From Candidatus Hepatincola sp. Av (GTDB taxonomy: Bacteria; Pseudomonadota; Alphaproteobacteria; WRAU01; Hepatincolaceae), in NCBI GenBank assembly GCA_023518375.1, contig CP068450.1:868001-932000 (forward strand): 64,000 nt of DNA, written 5' to 3'. Position numbers and translations under genes: made by a program. The notes under the pieces were generated by a model. The model was not told the DNA's origin, ran no database searches, and worked only from the letters and a program-made list of their open reading frames with translations. Shown here piece after piece: positions 46,543 through 56,388 of this stretch (positions are counted from its first letter, which is position 1; every line of letters begins with the position of its first letter).

Positions 46543-48840
46543 ATGAAAGCTAATTCTAAAATTTTATCTTTTTCTTTAATGCTTTGTGGAGCAATACTTT
46601 TAAGCATTCTCTGTACCTATATTACAACAGATGTATCATTTAACTCTACGGGTTTTAATTCGAATCAATCATTATTTTATAGCTCAAGAAATTATATTGC
46701 CGACACGCTACTACAAGTATTTGGTGTAATTGCTTATTTTATTCCTATTTTGTTTTTAGTTTGGAGCTACCACTTCTATTCTAATCCTAAAGTATCTTAC
46801 ACAAAATCTAGGTTCCTAACAGCTTTTCTTTTTTTAATCTTAGCTCCTGCTTTAATTTATAAATATTGTTCTTATCATAATGCAGGAATCTTAGGTTTAT
46901 ATTTCTCAAGTAGCGTAATTTTTAACCAATTTAGTTATCTTGGAATTATTTTAGTTATATGTTTAGGTTTATGGGCATTAAATTTACCACCTACTAAAAT
47001 ATTTTATTTTTTTAAGCATGTTTATATATTATTTAGCTTAACTTGGCAAGCTATAGTAAAACGTTTTAAACACACTAAATACAATTTACACAATGTTAAC
47101 AATGAAGAACATTCCCTAAAAAAAACTACTTCTTTTAAACTCATACCAGATTTAAATTTTTTAAAGTCAAAAAATTTTAGCCATCTCCCCTTAAAAAAAG
47201 TTGAAGAATCGTTACCTAATGATTTATCAACATTTGAAGATAACTTAGATAAAGATAAATTCTCCTTACTGCAAAAAATTAAGGCTAACCAACAAGCAGA
47301 GGAAGAAACTACTCATAACATGGTTGAGTCTCCTCTATTTACTAATACACAAACAACAAATGGTATTAACCATAATACCATCAATGAAAATAATATTATT
47401 CAAGATTACGCTATACCTATTAGTTTTCTCAATTCAAAAAAAACTACAGCTAAGAATGTACCTGAAAAAGAGTTAGCCACTAATGCTATTAACTTAGAAA
47501 AAATCTTTATGGAATTTGGTATTAAAGGAAAGATTGTAAATATTGAAACTGGTCCTGTGGTTACATTATATGAAATGATTATTCCTGCGGGAGTAAAAAC
47601 TTCAAAAGTAATAGCACTTGAAACTGATATAGCCCTAAGAATGAAAGCTACTTCAGTAAGAATAGCCATTGTACCTGGTAAAGATGTTTTAGGTATTGAA
47701 ATTCCCAACCAAAAACGTTCCATTGTGTATCTTAAAGAAGTACTTCAATCTAAAGAGTTCCAAAAAAGTTCAGCTAAACTACCTATTATTTTAGGAAATA
47801 ATATCAATGGTAAGCCTATAGTATCCGACCTAAGCACTATGCCCCACTTGCTAATTGCAGGTACAACTGGTTCAGGTAAATCTGTAGGGGTTAATGCCAT
47901 GATTTTATCTTTACTTTATAAACTACCCCCTGAAGAATGTAAATTAATTATGATAGATCCTAAAATGTTAGAGCTATCTATTTATCAAGATATTCCTCAT
48001 TTAATTACTCCTGTAGTTATTAACCCAAAACAAGCCATTACTGCTTTAAAATGGGTAGTTAAAGAAATGGAATACCGCTATTATCAAATGTCTTTACTTG
48101 GAGTTAGAAATTTAGCTGGTTTTAATGAAAAGATAAAAAACAAAATTGCAATTCAAGGAATTCAACAAAAAACTCAAGCTTCTACAGGCAATACTATAGA
48201 GTTTCAACACTTACCTTATATTGTAGTAATTATTGATGAAATGGCCGACTTGATGATGGTAGCAGGTAAAGAAGTAGAATCTGCCGTGCAACGCCTTGCC
48301 CAAATGGCAAGAGCCTCTGGTATTCATTTAATCATGGCAACCCAAAGACCGTCCGTTGATGTAATTACTGGAACTATTAAAGCAAATTTTCCCACTAGAA
48401 TTAGTTTTCAGGTAAGCTCTAAAATTGATAGCCGCACTATTTTAGGTGAACAAGGAGGTGAACAACTACTTGGAAAAGGCGATATGCTTTATATGTCGGG
48501 AGTTTCTCGGATTCAAAGAATCCACGGACCATTTATTAGTGATGATGAAGTACTAAATGTAGTAGAATACTTAAAAAAATTGTCAAAACCTAATTATCTT
48601 GATAATATACTAACAGATGATGGTGGTAATACAAGAGCAACAAGCTCTGGTGAAAAAGACGATTTATTTGATGAGGCAATTACCTTAATTAAAAAAGAAC
48701 AAAGAGCCTCCACCAGCTTCTTACAACGTAAGTTCCAAATTGGTTACAATAGAGCAGCTAGGCTAATGGAACAATTGGAAGAAGCAGGAGTAATTAGCCA
48801 AGCTACAGCTACAGGAAAAAGAGAAATTTTAATAAAATGA
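46543..48840 (+). CDS. ftsK: DNA translocase FtsK
   Basis: Septal DNA pump that clears the terminus region and activates XerCD. Four N-terminal membrane helices lie in residues 1-150, then a Gln/Asn/Lys-rich linker (about 170-310). The motor has Walker A AGTTGSGKSVGVNAMIL, Walker B VVIIDEMADLMMV and ATQRPSVDVITGTIKANFPTRI. The C-terminal gamma winged helix contains STSFLQRKFQIGYNRAARLMEQLEEAGVI. Length 765 aa. Its TGA overlaps the lolA ATG. Confidence 0.97.
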   Translation: MKANSKILSFSLMLCGAILLSILCTYITTDVSFNSTGFNSNQSLFYSSRNYIADTLLQVFGVIAYFIPILFLVWSYHFYSNPKVSYTKSRFLTAFLFLILAPALIYKYCSYHNAGILGLYFSSSVIFNQFSYLGIILVICLGLWALNLPPTKIFYFFKHVYILFSLTWQAIVKRFKHTKYNLHNVNNEEHSLKKTTSFKLIPDLNFLKSKNFSHLPLKKVEESLPNDLSTFEDNLDKDKFSLLQKIKANQQAEEETTHNMVESPLFTNTQTTNGINHNTINENNIIQDYAIPISFLNSKKTTAKNVPEKELATNAINLEKIFMEFGIKGKIVNIETGPVVTLYEMIIPAGVKTSKVIALETDIALRMKATSVRIAIVPGKDVLGIEIPNQKRSIVYLKEVLQSKEFQKSSAKLPIILGNNINGKPIVSDLSTMPHLLIAGTTGSGKSVGVNAMILSLLYKLPPEECKLIMIDPKMLELSIYQDIPHLITPVVINPKQAITALKWVVKEMEYRYYQMSLLGVRNLAGFNEKIKNKIAIQGIQQKTQASTGNTIEFQHLPYIVVIIDEMADLMMVAGKEVESAVQRLAQMARASGIHLIMATQRPSVDVITGTIKANFPTRISFQVSSKIDSRTILGEQGGEQLLGKGDMLYMSGVSRIQRIHGPFISDDEVLNVVEYLKKLSKPNYLDNILTDDGGNTRATSSGEKDDLFDEAITLIKKEQRASTSFLQRKFQIGYNRAARLMEQLEEAGVISQATATGKREILIK

Positions 48841-49481
48841 CTAAACTATTAAAAAACATATGTGTTCTGTTAGTTTTTTTATTGACAAGCCATTTAGTTA
48901 TTGCTAAAGAACCTATTCACTTAAGTCAAGATAATATAAAAACTTTAGAAAAAATAGCATCAACTTATAACCAGTATACCTTAGTAAAAGCTAGATTCAT
49001 TCAAAAAGATAGTTTAGGTAATTCTGCTAAAGGTTGGTTAATCTTACAAAAACCAGGCAAAGCTAGAATTGAATATGAAAATATTCCAGTTAGGTTTATT
49101 GCTAATAAAAATGTTATTATGTATCAAGATATTAAATTAAAACAAAAATCTTTTGTACAAACTACCTCTTCACCATTTGGTTACCTTTTAGAAGAACATT
49201 TTTCTTTCTTTAGCCCCTACTTTACCATACTTAATTATTCCAATAATGGATCTTTAATCAAAATTACTATTACTTCAAAAAAACACCCTGAAATGGGGCA
49301 ATTAACTTTATATTTAGCCTCTCTTAATGCTGAACTTATTGGGTGGCGAATTTTAGATGCTAAAGGTATTATTACAGAATTTTACTTGAATAACCCTACC
49401 TTTGTAAAAGCAAACTTGACAGATAAAAGCATATTTAATATGCAAAGAATTGTAGAAAAGGATTTTACTGATATTAAATAA
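48837..49481 (+). CDS. lolA: Outer-membrane lipoprotein carrier protein LolA
   Basis: Periplasmic chaperone that carries lipoproteins from the inner to the outer membrane. It has a signal peptide 1-23, then the LolA-type start (VKARFIQKDSLGNSAKGWLILQKPGKARIEYEN) and the later FGYLLEEHFSFFSPYF. Length 214 aa. The ATGA overlap with ftsK couples translation; ftsK-lolA is a usual order. Confidence 0.93.
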   Translation: MTKLLKNICVLLVFLLTSHLVIAKEPIHLSQDNIKTLEKIASTYNQYTLVKARFIQKDSLGNSAKGWLILQKPGKARIEYENIPVRFIANKNVIMYQDIKLKQKSFVQTTSSPFGYLLEEHFSFFSPYFTILNYSNNGSLIKITITSKKHPEMGQLTLYLASLNAELIGWRILDAKGIITEFYLNNPTFVKANLTDKSIFNMQRIVEKDFTDIK

Positions 49482-49510
49482 TATTAGTAACTGATATTAA
49501 CAATACTTGC

Positions 49511-49531
49511 GATTATATACTTAACACTATT
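49511..49531 (+). repeat. Dispersed 21-base repeat, copy B
   Basis: Identical over 21 bases to 20846-20866. Here the unit also forms an inverted repeat: TATACTTAA (49516-49524) against TTAAGTATA (49556-49564), a 9-bp stem between the convergent ends of lolA and the winged-helix gene. Confidence 0.6.
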
Positions 49532-49568
49532 AAATCATAATATTATAATAACATATTAAGTATAACTC

Positions 49569-50183
49569 TCACTCACCATTAATTTCTAAACGGTACCCCT
49601 TAGGTTCTTTAATAATACTAACTTCAGGAAAGTAGTTTGCTAATTTTTTTCGTAAAAATGAAATATGGCTTTCTAAGGTAAATGTTTCTATTTCAGAATT
49701 TTCAATATACCAGATTTGTTTTAATAATTCTGCTTTAGAAATTGCTTTAGGGTATACATTAAATAAACTTTGTAATAATAATGTTTCTTTATCGGTTAAT
49801 TTTACACTTAGATTCTTCACCTCATTTTTAATTTGCCCTGTATTAAAAGAGTATATTAATTGTAGATGTTTAAGGGTAATAACATTTTGCCTACGATTAA
49901 TTAAAATATTAACTAAATTGACTAGTTGGCTAATATTAAACGGATAATACAATAATGAGACCTTATCCTGCTGGTGTTGATGATTATTAGTATTAGTAAT
50001 ATTAATCAAGATAACTAAATTATCTATGGGTAAATTGTAAGTATCCATATTTTCTTCAGTTATTAAATAATTGCAATCAGGAATATAGCCATAAATACAC
50101 ACCTTACCAAATATATTATTTAGGTATTCTACTAAATGTTCTGCTACTATTTTGCTTTTTAAATTAATAGAAATTTTAGTCAT
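49569..50183 (-). CDS. OmpR-type winged-helix protein with degenerate receiver
   Basis: 204 aa. The C-terminal 95 residues are a Trans_reg_C winged helix: LTDKETLLLQSLF, ISKAELLKQIWYIE, ESHISFLRKKLANYF and EPKGYRLE. The N-terminal 100 residues have receiver-like size, but no convincing acidic pair, phospho-acceptor Asp or Lys switch is seen, and a Gln/His/Asn stretch (NTNNHQHQQDK) interrupts it. It is probably phosphorylation-independent. It overlaps yggS by four bases. Target unknown. Confidence 0.75.
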   Translation of the reverse strand: MTKISINLKSKIVAEHLVEYLNNIFGKVCIYGYIPDCNYLITEENMDTYNLPIDNLVILINITNTNNHQHQQDKVSLLYYPFNISQLVNLVNILINRRQNVITLKHLQLIYSFNTGQIKNEVKNLSVKLTDKETLLLQSLFNVYPKAISKAELLKQIWYIENSEIETFTLESHISFLRKKLANYFPEVSIIKEPKGYRLEINGE

Positions 50184-50824
50184 TCATCTTCTCCGTTAAA
50201 TACGGCTTTACCTAACCTTACCATAGTAGCACCCCATGTAATAGCTTGCAAATAATCAGAACTCATACCCATACTTAGTTCTGGAAAGTTATATTTTCTG
50301 TTTAATTTAGCTAATATTTGAAAATAATTTTCAGTGTTGGCTAAATTATGGGGCAGAATCCCCATTAAACCTATTATTGGTAATTTTAATTTCTTACAAT
50401 GTTCTACTAAATTATTTAAATTATCTAAAGTAACTCCATGTGTTTTCTTGGGATCTAAATTTACTTGAATAAAAAAAGATATATTATGATTAACTGGTAA
50501 TTTTGCAGCTATACTTTCTGCAAGTGTTATACTATCTAAAGTTTGTATAACATCAAAGAAAGCTAATGCCTTTTTAATTTTATTATGTTGCAAATGTCCT
50601 ATTAAATGCAATTTAATATATGGATACTTTATTTTTAAACTCTGCCATTTAGTTAATGCTTCTTGAACATAGTTTTCAGCAAACTCACAAGCACCGGCTT
50701 CAATCGCTTGTTCAATATCTTGTATACTTTGTTTTTTTGTTACCACAATTAACTTAACATCTTTGTTAGCAATTTTCTTAATTTTATGTAAAATATTGTT
50801 TAAATTATTATGAATATCTTTCAT
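50180..50824 (-). CDS. yggS: YggS family pyridoxal phosphate homeostasis protein
   Basis: PLP-binding barrel protein (PLPBP). The PLP Lys lies in IVVTKKQSI (about residues 25-33). FAENYVQEALTKWQ, HLIGHLQHNKIKKAL, and MGMSSDYLQAITWGATMVRLGKAVFN are the family blocks. Length 214 aa. Coupled by an ATGA overlap to the winged-helix gene. It complements pdxH in the same window. Confidence 0.95.
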   Translation of the reverse strand: MKDIHNNLNNILHKIKKIANKDVKLIVVTKKQSIQDIEQAIEAGACEFAENYVQEALTKWQSLKIKYPYIKLHLIGHLQHNKIKKALAFFDVIQTLDSITLAESIAAKLPVNHNISFFIQVNLDPKKTHGVTLDNLNNLVEHCKKLKLPIIGLMGILPHNLANTENYFQILAKLNRKYNFPELSMGMSSDYLQAITWGATMVRLGKAVFNGEDE

Positions 50825-50825
50825 T

Positions 50826-51833
50826 TTAATATACTAAAGTTAAACCTATTAATGCACCAAGACTATTTTCCCCTTCTAAATTTTCATAAGTTAAGCCCAC
50901 ACTAAGATTCATATTTTCATTAAAAGTATACATTACATCATACTCCCAAAAAGTATTATCATAGCTATCTACTTTTGAATCTAAAACATAAATTCCTGTG
51001 CCAAAAGCACCAAAATAGTAAGTTAAGGAAGTTTCAAAAGCATTATATTTTATGTTATTATCACTAAAGTCGTCGTAATGCCTTTTGCCAGATAAAGCTC
51101 CTAAATCAAAATAAAAGCCTAAATAATCTAACATTAAAGTTCCTGAAAAATCAAAAGTAGCATCTGTATTAGAAATATTATTATACTCATAAAACCTATT
51201 AGCAACACGGAATCCATAGCCTAAAGCATTGTATTCATTATAGTATATTAATACTTCATCTAAAGCTGCTTTAACATTATCTACTGTTAAAGGATTATTA
51301 TTACTTAAGGTAGCATTAAAATTAGGAGTATAGGTAAAACCTAAATACAAACGGTCATCTAAGGCTTCATATAAATACGATAAAGAAAAAGCAGACTCGT
51401 TACTAATATAAGTATTTGCCATAATATAATTATTATCAGAAACATCACGCTGGTTAATAGCATGAGTTCCTACTGCTAATTGATTACGGTCTAATAATTC
51501 ATACATAAATTGTTTAGATGCTACAGAATCCATATAACCTAAATAAAATCTATTATGGTTAATGTTATAAGAGCTATAAACATCTGCATTAAGATCAAAA
51601 ACCGAAGTATTGGTAGAAAAATCATAAATACTGTTTTCATTATTAAGCCATAAATTAACATTAAAAGAAAAATTATCATCACTTAATTCTTGCTTTAAAT
51701 AACCTATAACAGTAGCATCACTATCTGTACTAAAACCATAAGCCCCAATATTCACAGATGATTCATAATCAAAGGCATATACAGGATATGCTGTGATTAT
51801 AAATAAAATAAATATTGTAATTAGTTTTAACAT
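50826..51833 (-). CDS. Putative outer-membrane beta-barrel protein
   Basis: 335 aa with a clear signal peptide (1-20, ending VYA). The rest alternates polar and aromatic/hydrophobic residues in strand-length blocks with Asn/Asp-rich turns, and the C-terminus LGALIGLTLVY ends in an aromatic residue, as outer-membrane barrels do. No family signature is recognised. It sits one base before yggS. It could be a porin or a surface adhesin; a transport role cannot be assigned. Confidence 0.6.
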   Translation of the reverse strand: MLKLITIFILFIITAYPVYAFDYESSVNIGAYGFSTDSDATVIGYLKQELSDDNFSFNVNLWLNNENSIYDFSTNTSVFDLNADVYSSYNINHNRFYLGYMDSVASKQFMYELLDRNQLAVGTHAINQRDVSDNNYIMANTYISNESAFSLSYLYEALDDRLYLGFTYTPNFNATLSNNNPLTVDNVKAALDEVLIYYNEYNALGYGFRVANRFYEYNNISNTDATFDFSGTLMLDYLGFYFDLGALSGKRHYDDFSDNNIKYNAFETSLTYYFGAFGTGIYVLDSKVDSYDNTFWEYDVMYTFNENMNLSVGLTYENLEGENSLGALIGLTLVY

Positions 51834-51935
51834 ATTTTATCGTTCTAATATAGGCATTGTATCTTTATGCTATTGCTAATATACTAGATATAGTATATAT
51901 AAAGTATTGTAAAAAGGTTAATTAAAGTCAAAGAA

Positions 51936-52340
51936 ATGAAAAAATTAATTTTCATATTATTATTTATATGTTGTTCAGTTCAAGTATCATTTGCTGAAAA
52001 TAAAGATGTACCCGCATTTAAAATTGGTGTTAATCGCTTTGCTTGGTATGCTGCATTACAAGTTATTAATTTCATGCCTCTATCTTCGGCTGATCCTTTT
52101 TCAGGAGTCATTATTACCGATTGGTATACTTTAAACGATCATGAAAAATATAAAATTGATATATATATATTAGAAGAAGCCTTAACCTCTAAAACTGTTG
52201 ATGTGAAAGTTTTCAAACAAATCAAAAAAGATGGTGAATGGGAAAATGTAGTGCCGGCAGCCTCGCTATCTCATAAAATTGAAGATGCTATCTTAAATAC
52301 AGCAAGACAGTTAAGAGTAGAGTATGTAATTAATAAGTAG
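51936..52340 (+). CDS. DUF3576 domain-containing exported protein
   Basis: 134 aa with a signal peptide (1-20, ending SFA). The core GVNRFAWYAALQVINFMPLSSADPFSGVIITDWYT is the DUF3576 signature. In alphaproteobacteria this gene precedes leuS, lptE and holA, as here (13 bases to leuS), so an envelope role near LPS export has been suggested by context. Function unknown. The usual members are lipoproteins; no lipobox Cys follows this signal peptide, though CCS lies inside it. Confidence 0.88.
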   Translation: MKKLIFILLFICCSVQVSFAENKDVPAFKIGVNRFAWYAALQVINFMPLSSADPFSGVIITDWYTLNDHEKYKIDIYILEEALTSKTVDVKVFKQIKKDGEWENVVPAASLSHKIEDAILNTARQLRVEYVINK

Positions 52341-52352
52341 TTTCAATTCAAT

Positions 52353-54887
52353 ATGCAACACAAATATTCTTTTAAAACAATTGAAAAAAAATGGCAAAAA
52401 AAATGGGATTCTTCACAAGCTTTTGTTGCTAAAGAACATTCTAAAAAACCTAAGTATTATATTCTAGAAATGTTTCCATATCCATCTGGGAAAATACATA
52501 TGGGGCATGTTCGTAACTATACCATTGGTGATGTTGTAGCCCGTTATAAAAAGGCTAAAGGTTTTAATGTCTTGCATCCTATGGGTTGGGATTCTTTTGG
52601 ATTGCCAGCCGAGAATGCGGCTTTAGAGCATAAAATTCATCCTAAAGTTTGGACATACCAAAATATTCAAGAAATGCGAACCCAATTTCAAAAATTAGGT
52701 TTAGCTATTGACTGGACCAAAGAACTTATCACTTGTGCACCAGAATATTATAAACATGAACAAGCTATGTTTATTGAATTTTTTAAACATGGTTTAGCCT
52801 ATAAACAAGAGTCTTGGGTTAATTGGGATCCTATTGAACAAACAGTGCTAGCCAACGAGCAAGTAATAAATGGTAAAGGTTGGCGTTCTGGAGCTGAAGT
52901 TCAACAAAAGCAATTAAATCAATGGTTTTTAAAAATTACAGCTTTTGCTGATGAATTATTAGAAGAGTTAAAAAATTTACCCCACTGGCCAGATACCGTA
53001 AAAAACATGCAACTCAATTGGATTGGTAAATCCTTTGGGGCTACAATTAATTTTGCTATTAATAATTCTAACGAATCTATTAGTGTTTATTCAACCAAAC
53101 CAGAAACGATTTTTGGTTGCAGTTATCTTGCTTTATCTATTCACCACCCGCTTGCCATAAAATTAAGCCAAACCCAACCTATAATCAAAGAGTTTATAGA
53201 AAAATATCAAACTCTTGGAACTATTGAAGAAAATATTAGTAAAGAAGAAAAAGTAGGAATTGAAACAGGTTTATTAGCCATTAATCCTGTTACTAACCAA
53301 CATATACCTATTTATATTGCCAATTATGTTTTAAATTACGGAACAGGAGCTGTTTTTGCTTGTCCTGCTCATGATAGTAGAGATTTAGCTTTTGCAAAGA
53401 AATATAATTTACCAGTTACTACTGTTGTTAAACCACATCATGCCGATAATACTTTCCAAGTAACCTATGAAGCATTTGAAGAAGAAGGAATATTAATAAA
53501 TTCTGGATTCCTTAATGGTTGTAATACTACTGAAGCTAAACAGAAAATTATAGATGAAATAGAAAAACATGGTTATGGGACAGCTACTACTAACTACCGC
53601 CTAAAAGATTGGGGGGTATCTCGCCAAAGGTTTTGGGGTTGCCCTATTCCTATTGTGTATTGTAATACATGTGGTACTATACCTTTGCCTGCTAAAGACC
53701 TACCAGTATTACTACCAGAAGATAACGAATCGTTATCTTTAGTTAATCATCCTACTTGGAAATATACAACTTGCCCTAAATGTAATAAGGCTGCTATAAG
53801 GGAAACAGATACTTTAGATACATTTTTTGAATCAGCATGGTATTTTTTGCGTTACCCTACCATAGGTAAGGATAATCCTTTAGATTCAAAAACTCTTAAC
53901 CACTGGTTACCTGTAGACCAATACATAGGAGGCATTGAGCATGCAGTTATGCACCTCTTATATGCTCGCTTTTTTGTAAAAGCCTTAACAAAAGTAAAAT
54001 TACTTAATACTAACTTTACAGAACCTTTTCATGCTTTACTGACGCAGGGTATGGTTTGCCATAAAACCTATCAAACCTTAGACCATAAATGGGTATATCC
54101 ATCTGAGGTGATAGAAAAAGCCGATGGTAGCTTTGTCCATAAAGAAAGTAACTTACCAGTAATTGTTGGTAGAGTAGAAAAAATGAGTAAATCTAAAAAA
54201 AATATTGTTGACCCTAACTACATTTGCGAAATTTATGGAGCCGATACTGCTAGAATGTTTGTTTTATCTGATAGTCCTCCTACTAAAGATCTAGAATGGA
54301 CAGATGAAGGTATTGAAGGAATTCATAGATTCTTACATAAATTATGGAATTTCAGCTGTATTATTTACTCAAAAAAATCTAGTTCATTAAATATTGCTAA
54401 ATTAACAAAAGAAGATTTAAAAATTTATAGTGAAATTCAAAAATACTTGTTTAAAATTGAAACTAATATTCAAGCTTTACATCTTAATAAAGCCCTAGCT
54501 CTTAATAGAGAACTTTTTAATTTATTAGAAACTAATAAATCAGGTAATCATACTTTGCTTTCTTATGGGCTAGATACTTTACTACAAACTCTTAATCCTT
54601 TTGTTCCTCATATTACTGAAGAATTGTGGGCTAAATGCCATAATAAGCCACTTTGTAATTCTTTATGGGTTGAAGTAAATTCAAAGTATTTAGCTGAGGA
54701 TTCCTTTATTCTACCAGTACAAATTAATGGCAAAATAAGAGGTAAACTAACTATTAGTTCTAAATCTACAGAAACCGAAATTTTAGAACTCATTAAAAAA
54801 GATGAGAGTCTAACCAAATATTTAGCAAATATTACTATTAGGAAAGTCATTTATGTCCCTAAAAGAATCATTAGCCTTATTGTTTAA
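52353..54887 (+). CDS. leuS: Leucyl-tRNA synthetase
   Basis: Class I synthetase. The HIGH motif is HMGH in PYPSGKIHMGHVRNYT, and the KMSKS motif is in VEKMSKSKKNIVDP. The editing domain (about 220-410) has GTGAVFACPAHDSRD. Zinc-ribbon-like Cys (CNTCG and CPKC) occur near 437-475. Length 844 aa. Its end overlaps lptE by 35 bases. Confidence 0.98.
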   Translation: MQHKYSFKTIEKKWQKKWDSSQAFVAKEHSKKPKYYILEMFPYPSGKIHMGHVRNYTIGDVVARYKKAKGFNVLHPMGWDSFGLPAENAALEHKIHPKVWTYQNIQEMRTQFQKLGLAIDWTKELITCAPEYYKHEQAMFIEFFKHGLAYKQESWVNWDPIEQTVLANEQVINGKGWRSGAEVQQKQLNQWFLKITAFADELLEELKNLPHWPDTVKNMQLNWIGKSFGATINFAINNSNESISVYSTKPETIFGCSYLALSIHHPLAIKLSQTQPIIKEFIEKYQTLGTIEENISKEEKVGIETGLLAINPVTNQHIPIYIANYVLNYGTGAVFACPAHDSRDLAFAKKYNLPVTTVVKPHHADNTFQVTYEAFEEEGILINSGFLNGCNTTEAKQKIIDEIEKHGYGTATTNYRLKDWGVSRQRFWGCPIPIVYCNTCGTIPLPAKDLPVLLPEDNESLSLVNHPTWKYTTCPKCNKAAIRETDTLDTFFESAWYFLRYPTIGKDNPLDSKTLNHWLPVDQYIGGIEHAVMHLLYARFFVKALTKVKLLNTNFTEPFHALLTQGMVCHKTYQTLDHKWVYPSEVIEKADGSFVHKESNLPVIVGRVEKMSKSKKNIVDPNYICEIYGADTARMFVLSDSPPTKDLEWTDEGIEGIHRFLHKLWNFSCIIYSKKSSSLNIAKLTKEDLKIYSEIQKYLFKIETNIQALHLNKALALNRELFNLLETNKSGNHTLLSYGLDTLLQTLNPFVPHITEELWAKCHNKPLCNSLWVEVNSKYLAEDSFILPVQINGKIRGKLTISSKSTETEILELIKKDESLTKYLANITIRKVIYVPKRIISLIV

Positions 54888-55371
54888 ATTTTCTTTAATT
54901 TACACATTCTTACTTTTTTTACAAAGTTGTTATAGTATCGCTGCTAATGAACAATTAACCAATATAGTATATATTTCCCCTATCTCTGAACGAAGTGGCA
55001 TGTTAATTAGAAATAGTCTCTTACCATACTTCCCTAACCAAGATACAACTACTACTAAATTTATAGTTAACATTAAACTACAAAACAAAAATAATTTATA
55101 TCTAACTAACCGCTATGGTTATGCCACTAAAGGAGAAGCAAATTTAATTAGTACTTTAGTAATTACAGATAGAGATACAAAAAAAGTTCTACTAACTCTA
55201 ACTAGCAGATTTAAAGAAAACTTTAATATTGAACCAACAGGATATGCCGCTAGAAAAACCAAAGAATTTGCTGAAGAAACTAACGCCGAACAAGCTAGTA
55301 AGGATATAAAAATCAAAATTTATAGTTTTTTACAACGCTACCGTAGTAGTTTAAACTCTAAAAGTAAATAA
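54853..55371 (+). CDS. lptE: LPS-assembly lipoprotein LptE
   Basis: Outer-membrane lipoprotein that plugs LptD. The signal peptide ends in LQSC (lipobox, Cys about residue 26), followed by a small alpha/beta domain with VNIKLQNKNNLYL and a helical C-terminus. Length 172 aa. Sequence is weakly conserved; the call rests on lipobox, size, and the leuS-lptE-holA order. An AGGAAAG site lies within leuS. Confidence 0.82.
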   Translation: MSLKESLALLFKFSLIYTFLLFLQSCYSIAANEQLTNIVYISPISERSGMLIRNSLLPYFPNQDTTTTKFIVNIKLQNKNNLYLTNRYGYATKGEANLISTLVITDRDTKKVLLTLTSRFKENFNIEPTGYAARKTKEFAEETNAEQASKDIKIKIYSFLQRYRSSLNSKSK

Positions 55372-55374
55372 CAA

Positions 55375-56388
55375 ATGAAACTCCAGCCAAAACAAATTCC
55401 TAATTTTCTTAAAACAATCCCTATAGATACCACTTTTATTCTGATTTATGGAGTAGATAATGGTTTGGTAAGAGAATATAGCCAACATATAAAAAAACAA
55501 TATTTAGGAACAAATTTTGAAACTAGCCAATTAATTTATCTATCAACCACTATTTTAAAAGAAACACCCAATAGGCTACAAGAAGAAGCCTTTAGTATTC
55601 CTTTATTTGGTGATAATAAAAAACTAATTATCCTTGAAAATGCTAAAGATTCTCTTACTTCTTTACTAAAGGAATACCTAAATAAACCAGATGATTCTAC
55701 CTTAATTATTGCCCAATCAGATGAACTAACGCCTAGTTCTAGCCTACGCAAACTAGCAGAAAGTACGCTTAATAATGTGTACGCTATAGCTTGCTACAAA
55801 GATAGCCAAGAAATTATTAATACAAATATTCAAAATACTTTAACCAATCAAGGATATAAAATTACTAATGATGCTTTAAGTTTATTAACTAGTTACTTAG
55901 GTAACGATCGGGCTATCACTACTAATGAAATTGAAAAAATTATGCTGTATACTGCTCAACATAAGTATATTGAAATGCATCATGTAGAAACTATGGTAGC
56001 TAACAATAGTGATATTGCTATAGATAAATTAATTTATAGCTTATTTTTAAAACAACCACAAAAGGCTTATGAATTATTAGAATCATTACTGAATGATTTT
56101 AACCCAATTATAATAGTAAGAAGTCTTGTAAACCATACTTTACGGTTATTACAAGTACAAAATGAGCTAACCAAAGGCAATAATTACGATAGCATTGTCG
56201 CTAGTTTAAAGCCCCCTATATTTTTTATGAATAAAGCACCATTTAAACAACAAGTTTATAAATGGCAAACTACCAAACTTGAACAACTACTTGATGAATT
56301 AAATACATTAGAAATTCAAACTAAATCCAAAGCTAGTATTGCTTCTTTGTTATTAAAGAACTTTATATTAAGAAAATTCTCTAGTTAA
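55375..56388 (+). CDS. holA: DNA polymerase III subunit delta
   Basis: Clamp-loader delta subunit. It has FILIYGVDNGLVREYSQHIK at the start, PLFGDNKKLIILENAKD (HolA block), YLGNDRAITTNEIEKIMLY and the C-terminal KSKASIASLLLKNFIL helices. Length 337 aa. Its stop overlaps the convergent adenosyltransferase gene by eight bases. Confidence 0.93.
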   Translation: MKLQPKQIPNFLKTIPIDTTFILIYGVDNGLVREYSQHIKKQYLGTNFETSQLIYLSTTILKETPNRLQEEAFSIPLFGDNKKLIILENAKDSLTSLLKEYLNKPDDSTLIIAQSDELTPSSSLRKLAESTLNNVYAIACYKDSQEIINTNIQNTLTNQGYKITNDALSLLTSYLGNDRAITTNEIEKIMLYTAQHKYIEMHHVETMVANNSDIAIDKLIYSLFLKQPQKAYELLESLLNDFNPIIIVRSLVNHTLRLLQVQNELTKGNNYDSIVASLKPPIFFMNKAPFKQQVYKWQTTKLEQLLDELNTLEIQTKSKASIASLLLKNFILRKFSS

